Notes under the pieces: model-generated
The model's database searches: none
What the model was told of the DNA's origin: nothing
What the model saw: only the letters and a program-made list of their open reading frames with translations
Shown here: positions 28,318 to 38,522 of the stretch, one piece after another
Position numbering within the stretch: the first letter of the stretch is position 1
Layout: every line of letters starts with the position of its first letter
Origin: Linnemannia hyalina
Lineage: Eukaryota; Mortierellomycota; Mortierellomycetes; Mortierellales; Mortierellaceae
NCBI GenBank assembly: GCA_019671135.1
Contig: JAHRHY010000013.1
Coordinates: forward strand, 1,785,690-1,849,689
Length of the DNA: 64,000 nt
Direction: 5' to 3'
Position numbers and translations under genes: made by a program

Positions 28318-29783
28318 TACTGTGACCGATTGTTTTTAATTGTAGAAGTAGATCTAGTGGCAGGTCTACCTTCTTTGGTGTAGATGTTGTTGGATGTCTT
28401 GGTGATGGTCTTAACTGCTGTGGCGACCGCGGTCTTGGCTACGGAGCGTCTTGCCTTGATCCGCGCTGCTATAGAAGCAGCCATAGCATCCTCCATGGGG
28501 AGGTCGTTGTTGTCGGAGGAAATGGAGTGTTCAGTATTGTAGGTAGCTCTGTCAAGGTCTCCCAGGTTAGCTCCCTCCAAATTGAAATCCTCATCAAAGA
28601 CCTCTTCTCCTTTATCCTGAGCCTGATCATGACATTCGGTCATAGTGATGTCATCTTTTGGTGTGTTGGAAGGAGAAACCACTAACTGGGACTGATGGGT
28701 CACATTGGTAGTGGTCAAAGCGAGATGGGTGTTTGAAATTGTATCAGGCGGTACAGAAGCAGAAGCAGAGGAAGTAGTGGAGGAAGGAGAAGAGAAGGAG
28801 GTTGAAGAATCAGAAGAAGAGGAATCATGAGAAGAAGAAGAAGAGGAAGCAGAAGAGGAAGAAGAAAAGGAGGAAGTAGAGGAAGTAAAAGCTGAGGAGG
28901 ATTCAGCGGAAGAGGTGGAAGTGGGTTGCCCTCTCACAGGCATCTTACCTTTCGCCCTCTTAGCATCTCTAGCCGAGAACCTTGAGCAGGTGAAGCTGAC
29001 GTGGCCATTCGCATTGCACGCACTGCATACGATGGCCAAGCGCTTGGGACAATGGAGAAGGAGGTTCCCGTGTCCCTTGCAATAGTTACAAAAGGGAGAG
29101 GCTCCCATCCAACTGATACGGCAAGGAGATTTTTGACGGTTGCCCAAGGAGAGCAAGCGGTCAATCTTGAATTCGTCCGCAGTCTTGTCACTCTTGACAT
29201 AAACAGCGAACTGGCTGCGAGCCTCGTGGTTGCCGTTGGGGGTAGGGAACAGAGGGATCTCGATCTTGATGACTTTGCCCATTCTCTTGGCGTCCTCAAA
29301 GTACCAAGAGCAGAACTGCTCCAGGTGGGTGCCAAAATCAAGGGAAGTCTGGAACTGGTAATCCGTGAAGACGAAACGGGTGATAATGTGAGGAACAGTC
29401 GATGAAAGGGGGGCAAACTGCTTGTCGTCGACGGTAATGGGAGTGGTGGAAACAGCTGTAGTGTCCAGAGATTCATGGTACACAATTTCAATGCGATGGT
29501 GGACATTGTCAGCGCAGGGGAAGGCCATGTTGCTAAGAATATGGAGAGGTGCTATGTCATCATGGGCTTTGAACAGAGTTGAGTGGGTGGATCTGACTGC
29601 ATCCGAAAACGCGCCAGAAGAAATAGTTTTGGGGACGATGTATGCAACAGCTCTTGGGTTCACCAGGTCGCCCAGTCGAGCTCCCTTTGGTGCAAGAGCG
29701 GCAGCAGCAAGGTGACCCTCTTCGGGGTCGGTAAACACTGAGTGAATGAGAAGTTTATTGTTACTACGGGTTCCAGCTGCCAT
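28317..29783 (-). CDS. LINE ORF1 nucleic-acid-binding protein with two zinc knuckles
   Basis: 488 residues from MAAGTRSNNKLLIHS to a TAA shared with the ORF2 start. An N-terminal domain of ~220 residues is of the type found before zinc knuckles in L1/Tx1-like ORF1 proteins. It is followed by CNYCKGHGNLLLHC (variant spacing) and CSACNANGHVSFTC (CX2CX4HX4C). Next comes a ~60-residue Ser-rich tract (around 300-350), an acidic patch (GEEVFDEDFNLEGANLGDLD) and a basic tail. It binds LINE RNA and forms the RNP. No lesion seen. Confidence 0.9.
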   Translation of the reverse strand: MAAGTRSNNKLLIHSVFTDPEEGHLAAAALAPKGARLGDLVNPRAVAYIVPKTISSGAFSDAVRSTHSTLFKAHDDIAPLHILSNMAFPCADNVHHRIEIVYHESLDTTAVSTTPITVDDKQFAPLSSTVPHIITRFVFTDYQFQTSLDFGTHLEQFCSWYFEDAKRMGKVIKIEIPLFPTPNGNHEARSQFAVYVKSDKTADEFKIDRLLSLGNRQKSPCRISWMGASPFCNYCKGHGNLLLHCPKRLAIVCSACNANGHVSFTCSRFSARDAKRAKGKMPVRGQPTSTSSAESSSAFTSSTSSFSSSSSASSSSSSHDSSSSDSSTSFSSPSSTTSSASASVPPDTISNTHLALTTTNVTHQSQLVVSPSNTPKDDITMTECHDQAQDKGEEVFDEDFNLEGANLGDLDRATYNTEHSISSDNNDLPMEDAMAASIAARIKARRSVAKTAVATAVKTITKTSNNIYTKEGRPATRSTSTIKNNRSQ

Positions 29784-29904
29784 GGAGGCATAGGAAGGGG
29801 ATGGTGGGGACCCGATTGAGGGCAGGGGTTGAGAGGGTGGGTCACCATCTCCGTGTTGGTGTTGATGTTGCTGTTGGTGGAAAAGAGTTCCGCACAGGAA
29901 TTAA

Positions 29905-30290
29905 ACATCTTGGACCTATGACGTTTAAAACCCCTTAATTAACAATTTGTCCGTGCTCCTTTTTCCAGATGTGGTTATGTCTCTGTAGTCCAGTTAGTCG
30001 CACTTTTTACTGTAGTATTTATAATACAGCAGAGATCCTTGTCTCTTTTCACGTATTGCAATTGATTCATCAAATCGCGATTTCAAACATTCTCATTTCA
30101 TTTCCGTTCACTAACTGATCAATTAGCAATCTGATTCATGTCATTCATTCTCTTCGATCGCTACTTCATTCATCACCGCTTGTCTCTTTTTGCATGAACT
30201 GACATTGGCTCATTGCCGGAATCGAAATGCCTTGACTTCAATGAATCAATTAATTGGAAGCATGTATGGCCCAGTCTTTTGCATGCTATT
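29905..30290. other. Intergenic between LINE and Helitron 2
   Basis: Original downstream DNA of the nuclease-like gene. AT-rich; no gene seen. Confidence 0.5.
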
Positions 30291-30295
30291 TATAC

Positions 30296-30320
30296 TAGCG
30301 AATTGCCCTTGTGTTAATAT
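30296..30320 (-). other. Possible 3' terminus of Helitron 2
   Basis: On the minus strand the sequence GGGCAATTCGCTAG is followed by T, i.e. a CTAG|T end ~85 bp after the helicase stop. The stem is weak, so this is only a candidate. The word resembles GGGGCAAACTCGCTTA (minus strand) at 46150-46210. Confidence 0.3.
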
Positions 30321-30399
30321 AATTTATTCTTAAGATGAGTGTTTGTAAATGATAAAGGAATGCAGTGTAATGGGGGATGTAGTGTAAATGGATTAAGGG

Positions 30400-33300
30400 T
30401 TACCAAGCTGATTTAAATACAATATTTCTTGTGTAGGATCCATCTGGTGCTGAAAATGGAGAGTTAGGGAAGAGTGTTGGTCGTATTTGTGTTGGGTTAT
30501 CGAGTATTAGAACTTTCAAGTTGTTGGGGTTAGAGCATCTCGAAAGTGCCACATAGAGTTGTCCATGTGTAAAAACAGATAGGGGTAAATATATACCGGT
30601 GGTTGTTAATGTTTGTCCTTGAGCCTTATTAATAGTGAGGGCAAATGCTAGTCTGATGGGAAATTGAAGTCGGGTAAATTTGATAGGTGATGTACCGTCG
30701 TCGTTTGTTGTGAGAGGAATGCGGGATATGAGGACAATGTTGTAGGTAAACGATCCAGGCAAGATTTTCGCCTCGATGACATATTTTTTAAGGTTGGTGA
30801 TCTGTAGTCGCGTTCCATTGCACATCCCTCGTTTTGTTGAGATATTGAGGAGTAGGATAATTGGCTGTCCTACTTTTAGTGTAAGTTTGTGTGGTGGTAT
30901 AGAGGAGATGTCAAGCGTGTTGAGGAATTCTGGTGGAAAGTGAACAGCTTGATTTGGATTGATGTCCGTGTAGTCGACACTTGTGTACGTTTCATGTAAT
31001 AGGATTGTAGATTGCCTCCTGCTTTTGGCTGCCTTGTTCCTTACTTCCTTGTTAATATCTTGTGTGTCTGTCTTACACACTACCCCTGCTTATTATTACC
31101 TCACCATAATCCCTCATACCATAGACGTATAAATACCCTATCCCTCCTGTACAATAAACCTCATTCCTTCTTGCCCTTTCCTCTTGTCCCCACACCCTCT
31201 TGTCTCTTTCCCTTGCTATTATCCTTGCCTCTTGCCTTCCTTCCTTGCCATCACCCTTGTCTCTTCTCTCTTGCTCTGCTCCTATTACGTTTCAGCTTTA
31301 TCTGAGTGGAACATATCGGTAGCAAGAGTGTTGATTTTGTTGATGTCAACATTTAGAGGACAGAGAATCGCTCTGTCTTCAAAAATGTCAGGGGAAATGT
31401 TGGTAAGTCGATATCTGGGAAGGTGGTGCGTATCAACTGTTGTTCATAGCTGTCGTTGATGTTGACTCCTGTTGGGTGAAGGATGATGTTGTCTGGTATC
31501 TTAACGTAATCGTGGTGGTTGCCATCGCTGTACATTGTCTCTGTGCCGTTGCCAATTCTGAGAAGGTAATCGATGTATGGTTGATGCTCGTCGTTGTTTC
31601 TGATCCTTAAGTTTTTGGTGAGCTTGAGGACGGTGATATGGTTCCAGATAGTTGTTGATTTTTTTAAGGATGCATTTATGACGTCGGACTCTGATCCATG
31701 TAAAACGATTGGGAGTATCTGTCGGAAGTCGCCTCCAAATACGATAACTCTGCCGCCGAACGGTATGTTTGTTGCCTCTGTCAAGTGGCGAAACGTTTTG
31801 TCGACTGCCTCAAATACTTTGTTGTGAAGCATGGGCGCCTCATCCCAAAAGACAGCTGCTGCATTGATGACGGCTTTACCAAGGATACTATTTCTGGTAA
31901 GGAAAGTTGTTGTATTGTCGGTTATGTTGAGGGGAATGCTGAATGCTGTATGGGCTGTATGTCCTTGGTGCAAGATTATTGAGGCGATTCCTGAAGATGC
32001 GACGACTACGACCGGCCTTTGTTGATGTCCGCGTATGTACTCGATAAGAGTATTATATAAAAAGTTTTTTCCTGTTCCTCCAGGGCCATCAATAAAAAAT
32101 AGTCGCTTAAATGTCCTTGAGGAGATCGTAGCGATGATTGTGTTGATGACAGTTGCCTGTTCAGGTGTTAACAGACGAAGGTGGATTGTTGCTAGTTGTG
32201 CATATTCCTGTACTGTTGGTTCATGGTGAGTACGATCTTGGCTGGTAGTGTTGTTCCAGGGATAATTGATAATATTGTCGTGTGTGTGTTGAGGCATGGT
32301 TGGGTATTTGTCGAGGCTCGATTCCATATCGTTGAGTAAACTGTTGATATGGAAGAGTGCAATGTATCTGGCATCAATTATGGCTTGTGGATCGTCAGGA
32401 CTGTAGAGTTAACATTGTTGCGCCTTATGAAAAATATTAAATAATAGTAGAGTAATATCAACAGTATTGTGCCTTTCTTACAAAATGAGGCAAAAAAATT
32501 AAAACTAATCCAACAAAATTCAGTGGAGAGCGGAGTGTACACAGGCGCGGAACAAAATTTTAGTTGTGAACAGCAACTTAATCAGGGTTTAGTTGTTCGA
32601 ATTAATTATTTTGGTTGCAAGGCGCAATAGGTGTAAGGCTAATAAAACAAAGAGCGGAATCTGTTCATCCAGGGATGGCGAGTACTTGTGTTCTTTTCGT
32701 TTATTGTGATATATATGATTATAACTCACCTTATAGAGAAAGTCGGCAGACAGGTCGTTGGCATATAGAGTCCAGAGCTTCTTTGGATCGGATGGGCTGC
32801 AGCAACAGAGGATCATTGCAAATAGGTATCGGAGATGTCGTGGGTGTTGTAGCGCATTTGCTTCTCTTAAGCAGTTGATCCATTCAGCATCGTTTGTCAA
32901 AAGACCCCGTGCTTGAGCGGCAGCCCAGAAAGAAGGATAGATGATGCCTTTGTACGTCCTGAGTTCCTCAAAGCCTTTAGCGCCGGTAACATGCATGAGT
33001 AGCACTCTAAGCATGTATCGTTCTCCATCCTTTGGGTGTACGGTGTACATGCGTGCTATGGTGTCGTGTCGAAGTCGTCGTTTATGCCAAGATCGGGTCT
33101 GATGATCAAAACCATAATGCTCGGGTAGTTGGTAGTAGGTGTATTGATGGGCGTTGTTGTCGTGAGCATTGAGGGTGAAATATGCCATAAGCATACTGTC
33201 GCTATTTTTGTTGACGGCATGTTCTAGTGTCGCGCCCTTTTTTTTTTATGGTGACCAAGTGTTGTCCTGGTAGATGCACCTGCAGTCGAATAATGCTAGG

Positions 33301-34541
33301 TGAGTGTCCATGCATGGGCAGCTTCAGCAGTCTCCACATTGCCTCACAGGCTGAGACGTATCTGGCGTCAATATATTCTGTTATTTCATCTCGAGCGGAC
33401 GCGTTGGCAACTCCAACCTTGGAAGTTAAAAAAGAAAATATAAAGCATAATTAAATCTACTATGGTAGGTAAAGATATGACATTATTTAACGTAATAAAA
33501 AAAAAGTGAGACAATACCTTGGCGCGATCATGTCCTTTATGAACGTATTTATACAAATACTTCACAGCCTTGACTGAGTTGCAGATCCCGACATTGATAT
33601 GAGCATCGTACTTAGTAGTCAGCCAAGCATTGTAGGGAACGATCCAAGAGTTGTCGATTTGCTGATTACGGCGGGTTATGTGACAGGGTCCACTGCGCCG
33701 TCGGTATAATGGATAGCCATCCTCCTGTCCAATGGTCGTGTCTCTGAGGGGTTTCGGAAATCCTTTTGAGCAGTACCATTTGCCATTGGTACCCTCAACC
33801 ATACAGAGAGCGTTCTTGTGCTGTTCGCTACAGGGTCCATGAATCATAGTGCAAGTAACGCTTGCATAGGTGAGAGGATGACTGGTTTTGTCTGGAAGCT
33901 CCGCCGAGACAATTGTATTGAAGTAAGCAGGTGTCTTGGGCTTGCCTTTGGGATCCAGAATGAGCAGAATGTGACAGTGAGGTAGACCTCTCTTTTGAAA
34001 CTCTATAACCCAACACCATCCAATAACCTTACATAAAGTAAAGCGATATATGTACTAATTAGTTTTGATAACATGACATTGCTCAAACAGATAAAAAAAA
34101 AAGAAAGGGCATTAAATAGACAAAACTGTTTGTACACAAACCTTGCCCAAAACGTCGTATAGCAAAAGATCATCCAGTAAGGATCTAAGTTTGGCGGCGA
34201 ATACCCGAGTTGTTAAATCAGGACGGTCGGTAGCTGTTTGTCGTCCTAGGAGATGATCGGTGATCTCGGGCCACTTTGGATTACACGTAAACGTGATAAA
34301 CAGATCTGGTTTTCTGGAAAAAAAATGAATGCTGATCAACAGTCCAATTTGATCTGCATGTAAAATGCCGAAACGTCCGTTTGAAATGCCGAAACATCCA
34401 CGGTTCAGTTGAAGGAACAACATCATGCACACCCAAAGATAGCACATCAAAAAAAGTTACGTTACAACTAACCTGTGCAACCTTACCCACTTCATCGAGC
34501 TCTTTATGCCAGCCTGCAGTATGGGCGAAGTACATATGCAT
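30400..34541 (-). pseudogene. Helitron 2 RepHel gene, intron-containing, frameshifted and interrupted
   Basis: Minus-strand Rep and PIF1 helicase spread over several exons. Rep: RKPDLFITFTCNPKWPEIT (about 34310), HUH motif GLPHCHILLIL, tyrosine motif KYLYKYVHKGHDRAK. Introns: 34028-34141 (114 bp) and 33418-33517 (100 bp), both phase 0 and exactly where intronless Helitron 1 has continuous protein; another probable intron 32401-32729 (GTGAGT donor, CTACAG acceptor) misses phase by one base. Helicase: Walker A GPGGTGKN (Thr to Asn), FWDEAPM, FGGDFRQILP, INKAQGQT, YVALSR. Lesions: one-base slip in a 10-A run near 33238-33247, frameshift near 31375, and a ~293-bp element at 30995-31287 splitting the helicase. 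It ends at 30400. Possible further 5' exon to 34541. Inactive. Confidence 0.85.
30995..31287. mobile_element. Solo LTR or MITE inside Helitron 2
   Basis: Splits the helicase codons cleanly. The flanking duplication (A)CGTTTCA lies at 30987-30994 and 31288-31294; removing the insert restores the reading frame across the site. Ends are inverted (TGTAATAGGA and TCCTATTA), and a GTATAAATAC TATA-like box lies inside at about 31128. Start TG and the TATA box favour a solo LTR; the 7-8-bp duplication favours a hAT-like MITE. Confidence 0.7.
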
Positions 34542-35525
34542 ACTATTGCGCGTTTCAAATAAAATGATGTAAAATTTTTTCTATCTAATGGGAGAATAGT
34601 CTCAAATCGGGGAATTCTTATTTCGAACTGTTTCGAATTCTTATTTCGAACTGTTTCGAATTCTAATCTGACACCATCAAGAAAATTTTCATTTTCATTT
34701 TCATTTTCATTGCTCATGGAGCGGAAATATTTTTTGTGGAGATTTGTGAGGGAGAGAGGACAGTTTTTACACCACTTCGCGTAGCCAGCATTACCTTGCT
34801 TGAATAGCTTAACCCTTAATGTTTTGAGGTCAAACATTCATCTCAAAACACTAAGTGATAAACTATTCCTAGGTCGTTATTCGCTCTGTTCCAAGCATTG
34901 ACCAAGCAAAGCATTGTGTCATGTAAAAAATTAGCCCTCTAATCGGAATGATTGATTAGTGGTCTAATCGGAAAATGACATTCGTTTACTTAGCTGTCCG
35001 AATTAATTATTTTACTTGAAACGCGCAATAAACACAACCGCAAAAATAAACAGAAAAAAAAGTTTGAAAATAAACCAATACGCAAGCCAACGCTCGCCGC
35101 TGTCATCACCCGCCCGCCTTGAATACAGCTAAAGTGTAAATGAATGCGCATAGGAAGAAAAAAAAAGAGTAGATGGGATCAAACCAACTCACATACCAAC
35201 ATACACCAACCAACAGAAATAGAAGAAAAAAAATTGGGATACGGCCAATGCTCAATCACACCCCGCTTCCCTTTGCACCAACCCTTTATTTTTCGGTACC
35301 CGTGCGAAAATGCAAAAGCACATACGAATACACGTTACACATACTCACATATGCTGTACCCTGACAATTTAATTTGTGCGAACATTATGCTATTTGGATG
35401 TAACCAGATCTTAGCCATCCATCTTCAGATCCATTTGGGCCGTTTGTGCAGAAACAGATACAAATAATTCGATCGCACTATCGATCATGCCACATTCATA
35501 TTCAAGATACTCATCATAGGCAGCG
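34542..35525. other. AT-rich region with short tandem duplications
   Basis: No firm gene. A ~21-bp unit TTATTTCGAACTGTTTCGAA is tandemly doubled at 34613-34660, and TTTTCA is repeated four times at 34688-34712. A minus-strand CKNC-containing frame near 34760-34830 could be a Helitron 5' exon but is unsupported. Confidence 0.4.
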
Positions 35526-35927
35526 TCAACCTTCCCCCCCCTCCTCCTCCTCCTCTTCCCGGCCCATCATAATAAAATCAAGGTCCAATTTATACCACAT
35601 GTCTTCTTGCCATTCTTGCCACCATCTATCGTACCCTAACGAATCATCACATAAGGAATCAGAGGACGACTCCAACTCAGACCTTGAACCACGCGGCGCA
35701 AATCCGATTACAGTAGATACCGAATCGATTGGATATACGCTATTAAAACACAAAAATAACAAACACACGCAAGAGTCCGTTATTAGAAAAAAGCCATACA
35801 CTCAAAACACACACGCATATGTAGAAACATGAAAAAACACTTACTCATTGTTCTGTGCCGCAAAAAAATCAGTAGCTGTCTGAGCACAGTCATTGCAAAG
35901 AGCATCAAAAGCAACAGTGTCGGTCAT
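35526..35927 (-). CDS. Small two-exon acidic protein, unknown
   Basis: Not recognised. Exon 1 (35927-35845) starts MTDTVAFDALCNDCAQTATD and ends at a GA|GTAAGT donor. Exon 2 starts after TTTTAATAG at 35739 and runs to TGA at 35526. The junction keeps frame and gives 98 residues. The product has one CxxC, an acidic Ser-rich middle (SRSELESSSDSLCDD), a Trp-rich stretch (YDRWWQEWQEDMWY) and a poly-Glu/Gly end. The intron is 105 bp. It might be a 5' exon pair of the minus-strand Helitron 2 unit or an independent gene. Confidence 0.4.
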
Positions 35928-36164
35928 ATCAAGAAAAACAGTCGAAAACAGAATTGAAAAGAGGCAAACGCATCAAAGAGGGAATGCATGCGTGGTTGTT
36001 GCTGATAGGGACCCCCTATTTGTTGTTGTAAAAAAAAGAGGTAGGTGCGCTGATTAATTGTCGTTGTTGCCCAAAGAAAGAAAAGAAAGAAAGGAAAAAA
36101 TAATGGGTGTCGATTGACGTGCGTTGTCCTTGTTAGATAAATTTAAAAGAGGAAGAAGCAGAGC

Positions 36165-36350
36165 GAAAGAAAAAGATCAGAAAGACAGAAGAAAAAAGAT
36201 CAGAGCAAGACACCCAAAAAACGATCCGAGTAAGACACCCAAAAAAACGATCCGAGTAAGACATAGAAAAAAAAAATCAGAGCAAGACACAAAAAAAAAA
36301 AGATCAGAGGAAAACACAAACGAAAAGATCAGAGTAAGTAAGATACAGAA
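36165..36350 (+). repeat. Degenerate ~30-bp A-rich tandem repeat
   Basis: Units of the type AAAAGATCAGAGCAAGACAC recur about six times with variable A-runs. The ORF across it is an artefact. Confidence 0.7.
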
Positions 36351-36573
36351 GAAAAAAAAGATAGAAACATCAGAAACAGAGATGATTCAGAGTGCGTAAG
36401 TCACGTTACAGGGGTAAGTTCTGAGATTCCTATAGTATTTTTAACATTTAAGATTTCACATGGGTTTTGCACGGAAAATGCTGTTTTTTTTATACCACAG
36501 TCTCAATGCACATCTTACAGGCAAACTGAAAGCTGTTCTATATAAAGCATAGCAACTCTAATTAAGAAATAGG

Positions 36574-36770
36574 TGTCACGAGACAAGAGCTTGCTCTTGT
36601 GACTTCGCCCTAACAAATATAAAAGGGCCTTAGATAGCAAATCTATGGCTCTTTACTTGGTATCGCCAATACAACATACGCTTTAACCTATTCCTTATAC
36701 TCATTTCCTAGTCCTTGATCAAGGTTCTCTTTATCTACTTCATTCTATTGCTTGGTCTGCTTTCTTGACA
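36574..36770 (+). repeat. Candidate solo LTR
   Basis: 197 bp starting TGTCAC and ending CTTGACA (TG...CA, 5-bp inverted ends). It contains an 8-bp perfect hairpin ACAAGAGC/GCTCTTGT and a TATA box ATATAAAAGG at about 36620. No clear target duplication (ATAGG versus GGTCC). Confidence 0.45.
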
Positions 36771-36850
36771 GGTCCCCCACCATAGTACTGACTATGCCAT
36801 CAACTGTTTAACTGCGCAGATCGGACGGGATGCGGTGGGTTTAGTTGTGT

Positions 36851-37275
36851 ATGGCCGTAACTTAAAAGTAAGTGTTTGTCACCAAACATATATCGAATGC
36901 CAGGCCTCAAAGAACGAACAAAAAAAAAACCCCCCCTCACTCACTGGCGAGGGGAGGAGTTGTCACCAAGCACATTACACATGTCGAATGCCACCCCCCC
37001 ATGAGGATTTTTTTTTTTTTTTTCTCACTGGTGAGGAGTTGTCACCAAACACATTACACATGTCGAATGCCACCCTCCCATGAGGATTTTTTTTTTTTTT
37101 TTTTTTCTCCTCACTGGCGGGCGAGGAGTTGTCACCACACTACACATGTCAAATGCCACCCTCCCATGAAGATTTTTTTTTTTTTTTTTTTTTTTTTCCT
37201 CACTGGCGAGCGAGGAGTTGTCACCACACTACACATGTCGAATGCCACCCCCCCATGAAGATTTTTTTTTTTTTT
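36851..37275 (+). repeat. ~85-95-bp minisatellite with long T tracts
   Basis: Four clear copies plus one degenerate first copy of a unit containing GAGTTGTCACCA, ACACATGTCGAATGCCACC and CCATGA(G/A)GA followed by 14-26 Ts and CTCACTGGCGAG. The differing T lengths suggest slippage. It sits directly 5' of the tract leading to 28S fragment 2. Confidence 0.9.
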
Positions 37276-37521
37276 TCAAAGGCGAGGGCGTTGAGATTTT
37301 TTACATGGTTCGTACACAGGATTCTAACACGGCTCTGGCACGACACTCTTTACACGGGTCGTGCACAGGATTTTTTTACACCGCTCTGGCACGACACAGG
37401 ATTTTTTTACATGGCGTGGCCATCTTGGTCGCTTCATGTTTTGATGAATGGCCCTTAACAACGCCCACACAAGAAAAAAAAAAAAAAAAAAGAAGAAAGA
37501 GAGAGGAGATGTTGTTCTTTC

Positions 37522-37922
37522 GAACAAATCTATAGAACAATGGGCTTAATCTCAGCAGATCGTAGTAACAAGACTACTCTACTGCTTACAATACCCCGTT
37601 CAATTAAAGTCGTCTGCAATGGATTTATCTCTTCCAATATTTGAAATTAACATTAGCAGGAACCTCACAAAGCCTTTCCGCTCTGCAAGATAACCCCACG
37701 TAGTATGATTCAGGATCCGAGGATCTATTCGTATTCAACTAAAAATCGGAAAAGGCGGTAATCGTCGCGTTCTAGCACGGGTTCTGACTTAGAGGCGTTC
37801 AGCCATAACCCAACGGATGATAGCTTCGGGCCATTGCCTGCTCAGGCAGGCCCAAATACCAATTATCCGAATGAACGGTTCCTCTCGTACTAAGTTCAAT
37901 TACTATTGCAACAACATTTCAT

Positions 37923-37977
<55 letters not shown>

Positions 37978-38021
37978 ATTAGTGGGTGAACAATCCAACG
38001 CTTACTGAATTCTGCTTCAGT

Positions 38022-38057
<36 letters not shown>

Positions 38058-38096
38058 AACGTCGCTATGAACGCTTGGCTGCCACAAGCCAGTTAT
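37522..38096 (-). rRNA. 28S rRNA 3'-terminal fragment, copy 2 (partial)
   Basis: Same minus-strand rRNA segment as 9511-10085, with only a couple of differences seen (e.g. GTAGTAACAAGACT versus GTAGCAACAAGGCT). The rRNA-like sequence ends at ATAACTGG (38096), within two bases of the boundary in copy 1. The flanks on that side are unrelated between copies. On the 3' side both share a short purine tract GAGAGAGGAGATG and then an A-rich run. A dispersed fragment, not an rDNA unit. Confidence 0.9.
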
Positions 38097-38522
38097 TATA
38101 CCCTTAGATATATTTTTTTGCACCATTTCTTCAATTCCGCAGTCGATATCACATACCATCTGTCAACCATCCAACCATCCCAACCTACTTGCGTCCCATT
38201 GAGCATGAGTATCCAAATTACATTTTACATTTGTCCTAAATAGGTCGCTAGAACAATCTTTTCGCCACATTCGAACCACCCAGAGCGAAATATGATAATC
38301 AGCCACTTCAGCCACCAATCTTACCTATCATTAATTTTTTATCAATGTCTAGCCACATGAGAGCACATACAAGGCAAATTTATCTTTTGCTTTGCTATCT
38401 TTAAATACTCAAGTAAGGCAACAGGGCTTACATGTAATCGCCATCCCTAATCTCGTCAGCAGCAGTCAACTACCTATACCTTACTACCCTTTATTTAACT
38501 AAGTATCAAAAAGCAGTCCCCT
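38097..38522. other. AT-rich spacer between 28S fragment and Helitron 3 remnant
   Basis: No gene seen. Confidence 0.4.

Larger units (their letters stand above)
24480..29891 (-). mobile_element. Full-length non-LTR retrotransposon (LINE, L1/Tx1-like), inserted at a stop codon
   Basis: Minus-strand LINE of about 5.4 kb with ORF1, ORF2, a very short 3' UTR and a 28-nt poly(A) tail (plus-strand Ts 24479-24506). The target duplication GCACAGGAA is found at 24470-24478 and 29892-29900 (GCACAGGAATT if two Ts are counted). The 5' end is then at 29891, about 108 bp before ORF1, so the copy is complete or nearly so. The host sequence split by it is the last exon of the nuclease-like gene at 22498. 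Confidence 0.92.

Noticed and set aside
36574..36770. Intact LTR retrotransposon to the right of the solo-LTR candidate
   Set aside because: No gag/pol or second LTR follows; only repeats and the 28S fragment.
36880..37275. CRISPR-like alternation of repeats and spacers
   Set aside because: Eukaryotic context; 'spacers' are homopolymer T runs, and the array is a minisatellite.
36835..37535. Phe-rich ORFs with repeated CRMPP/CHQ blocks
   Set aside because: Products of T tracts in the minisatellite.
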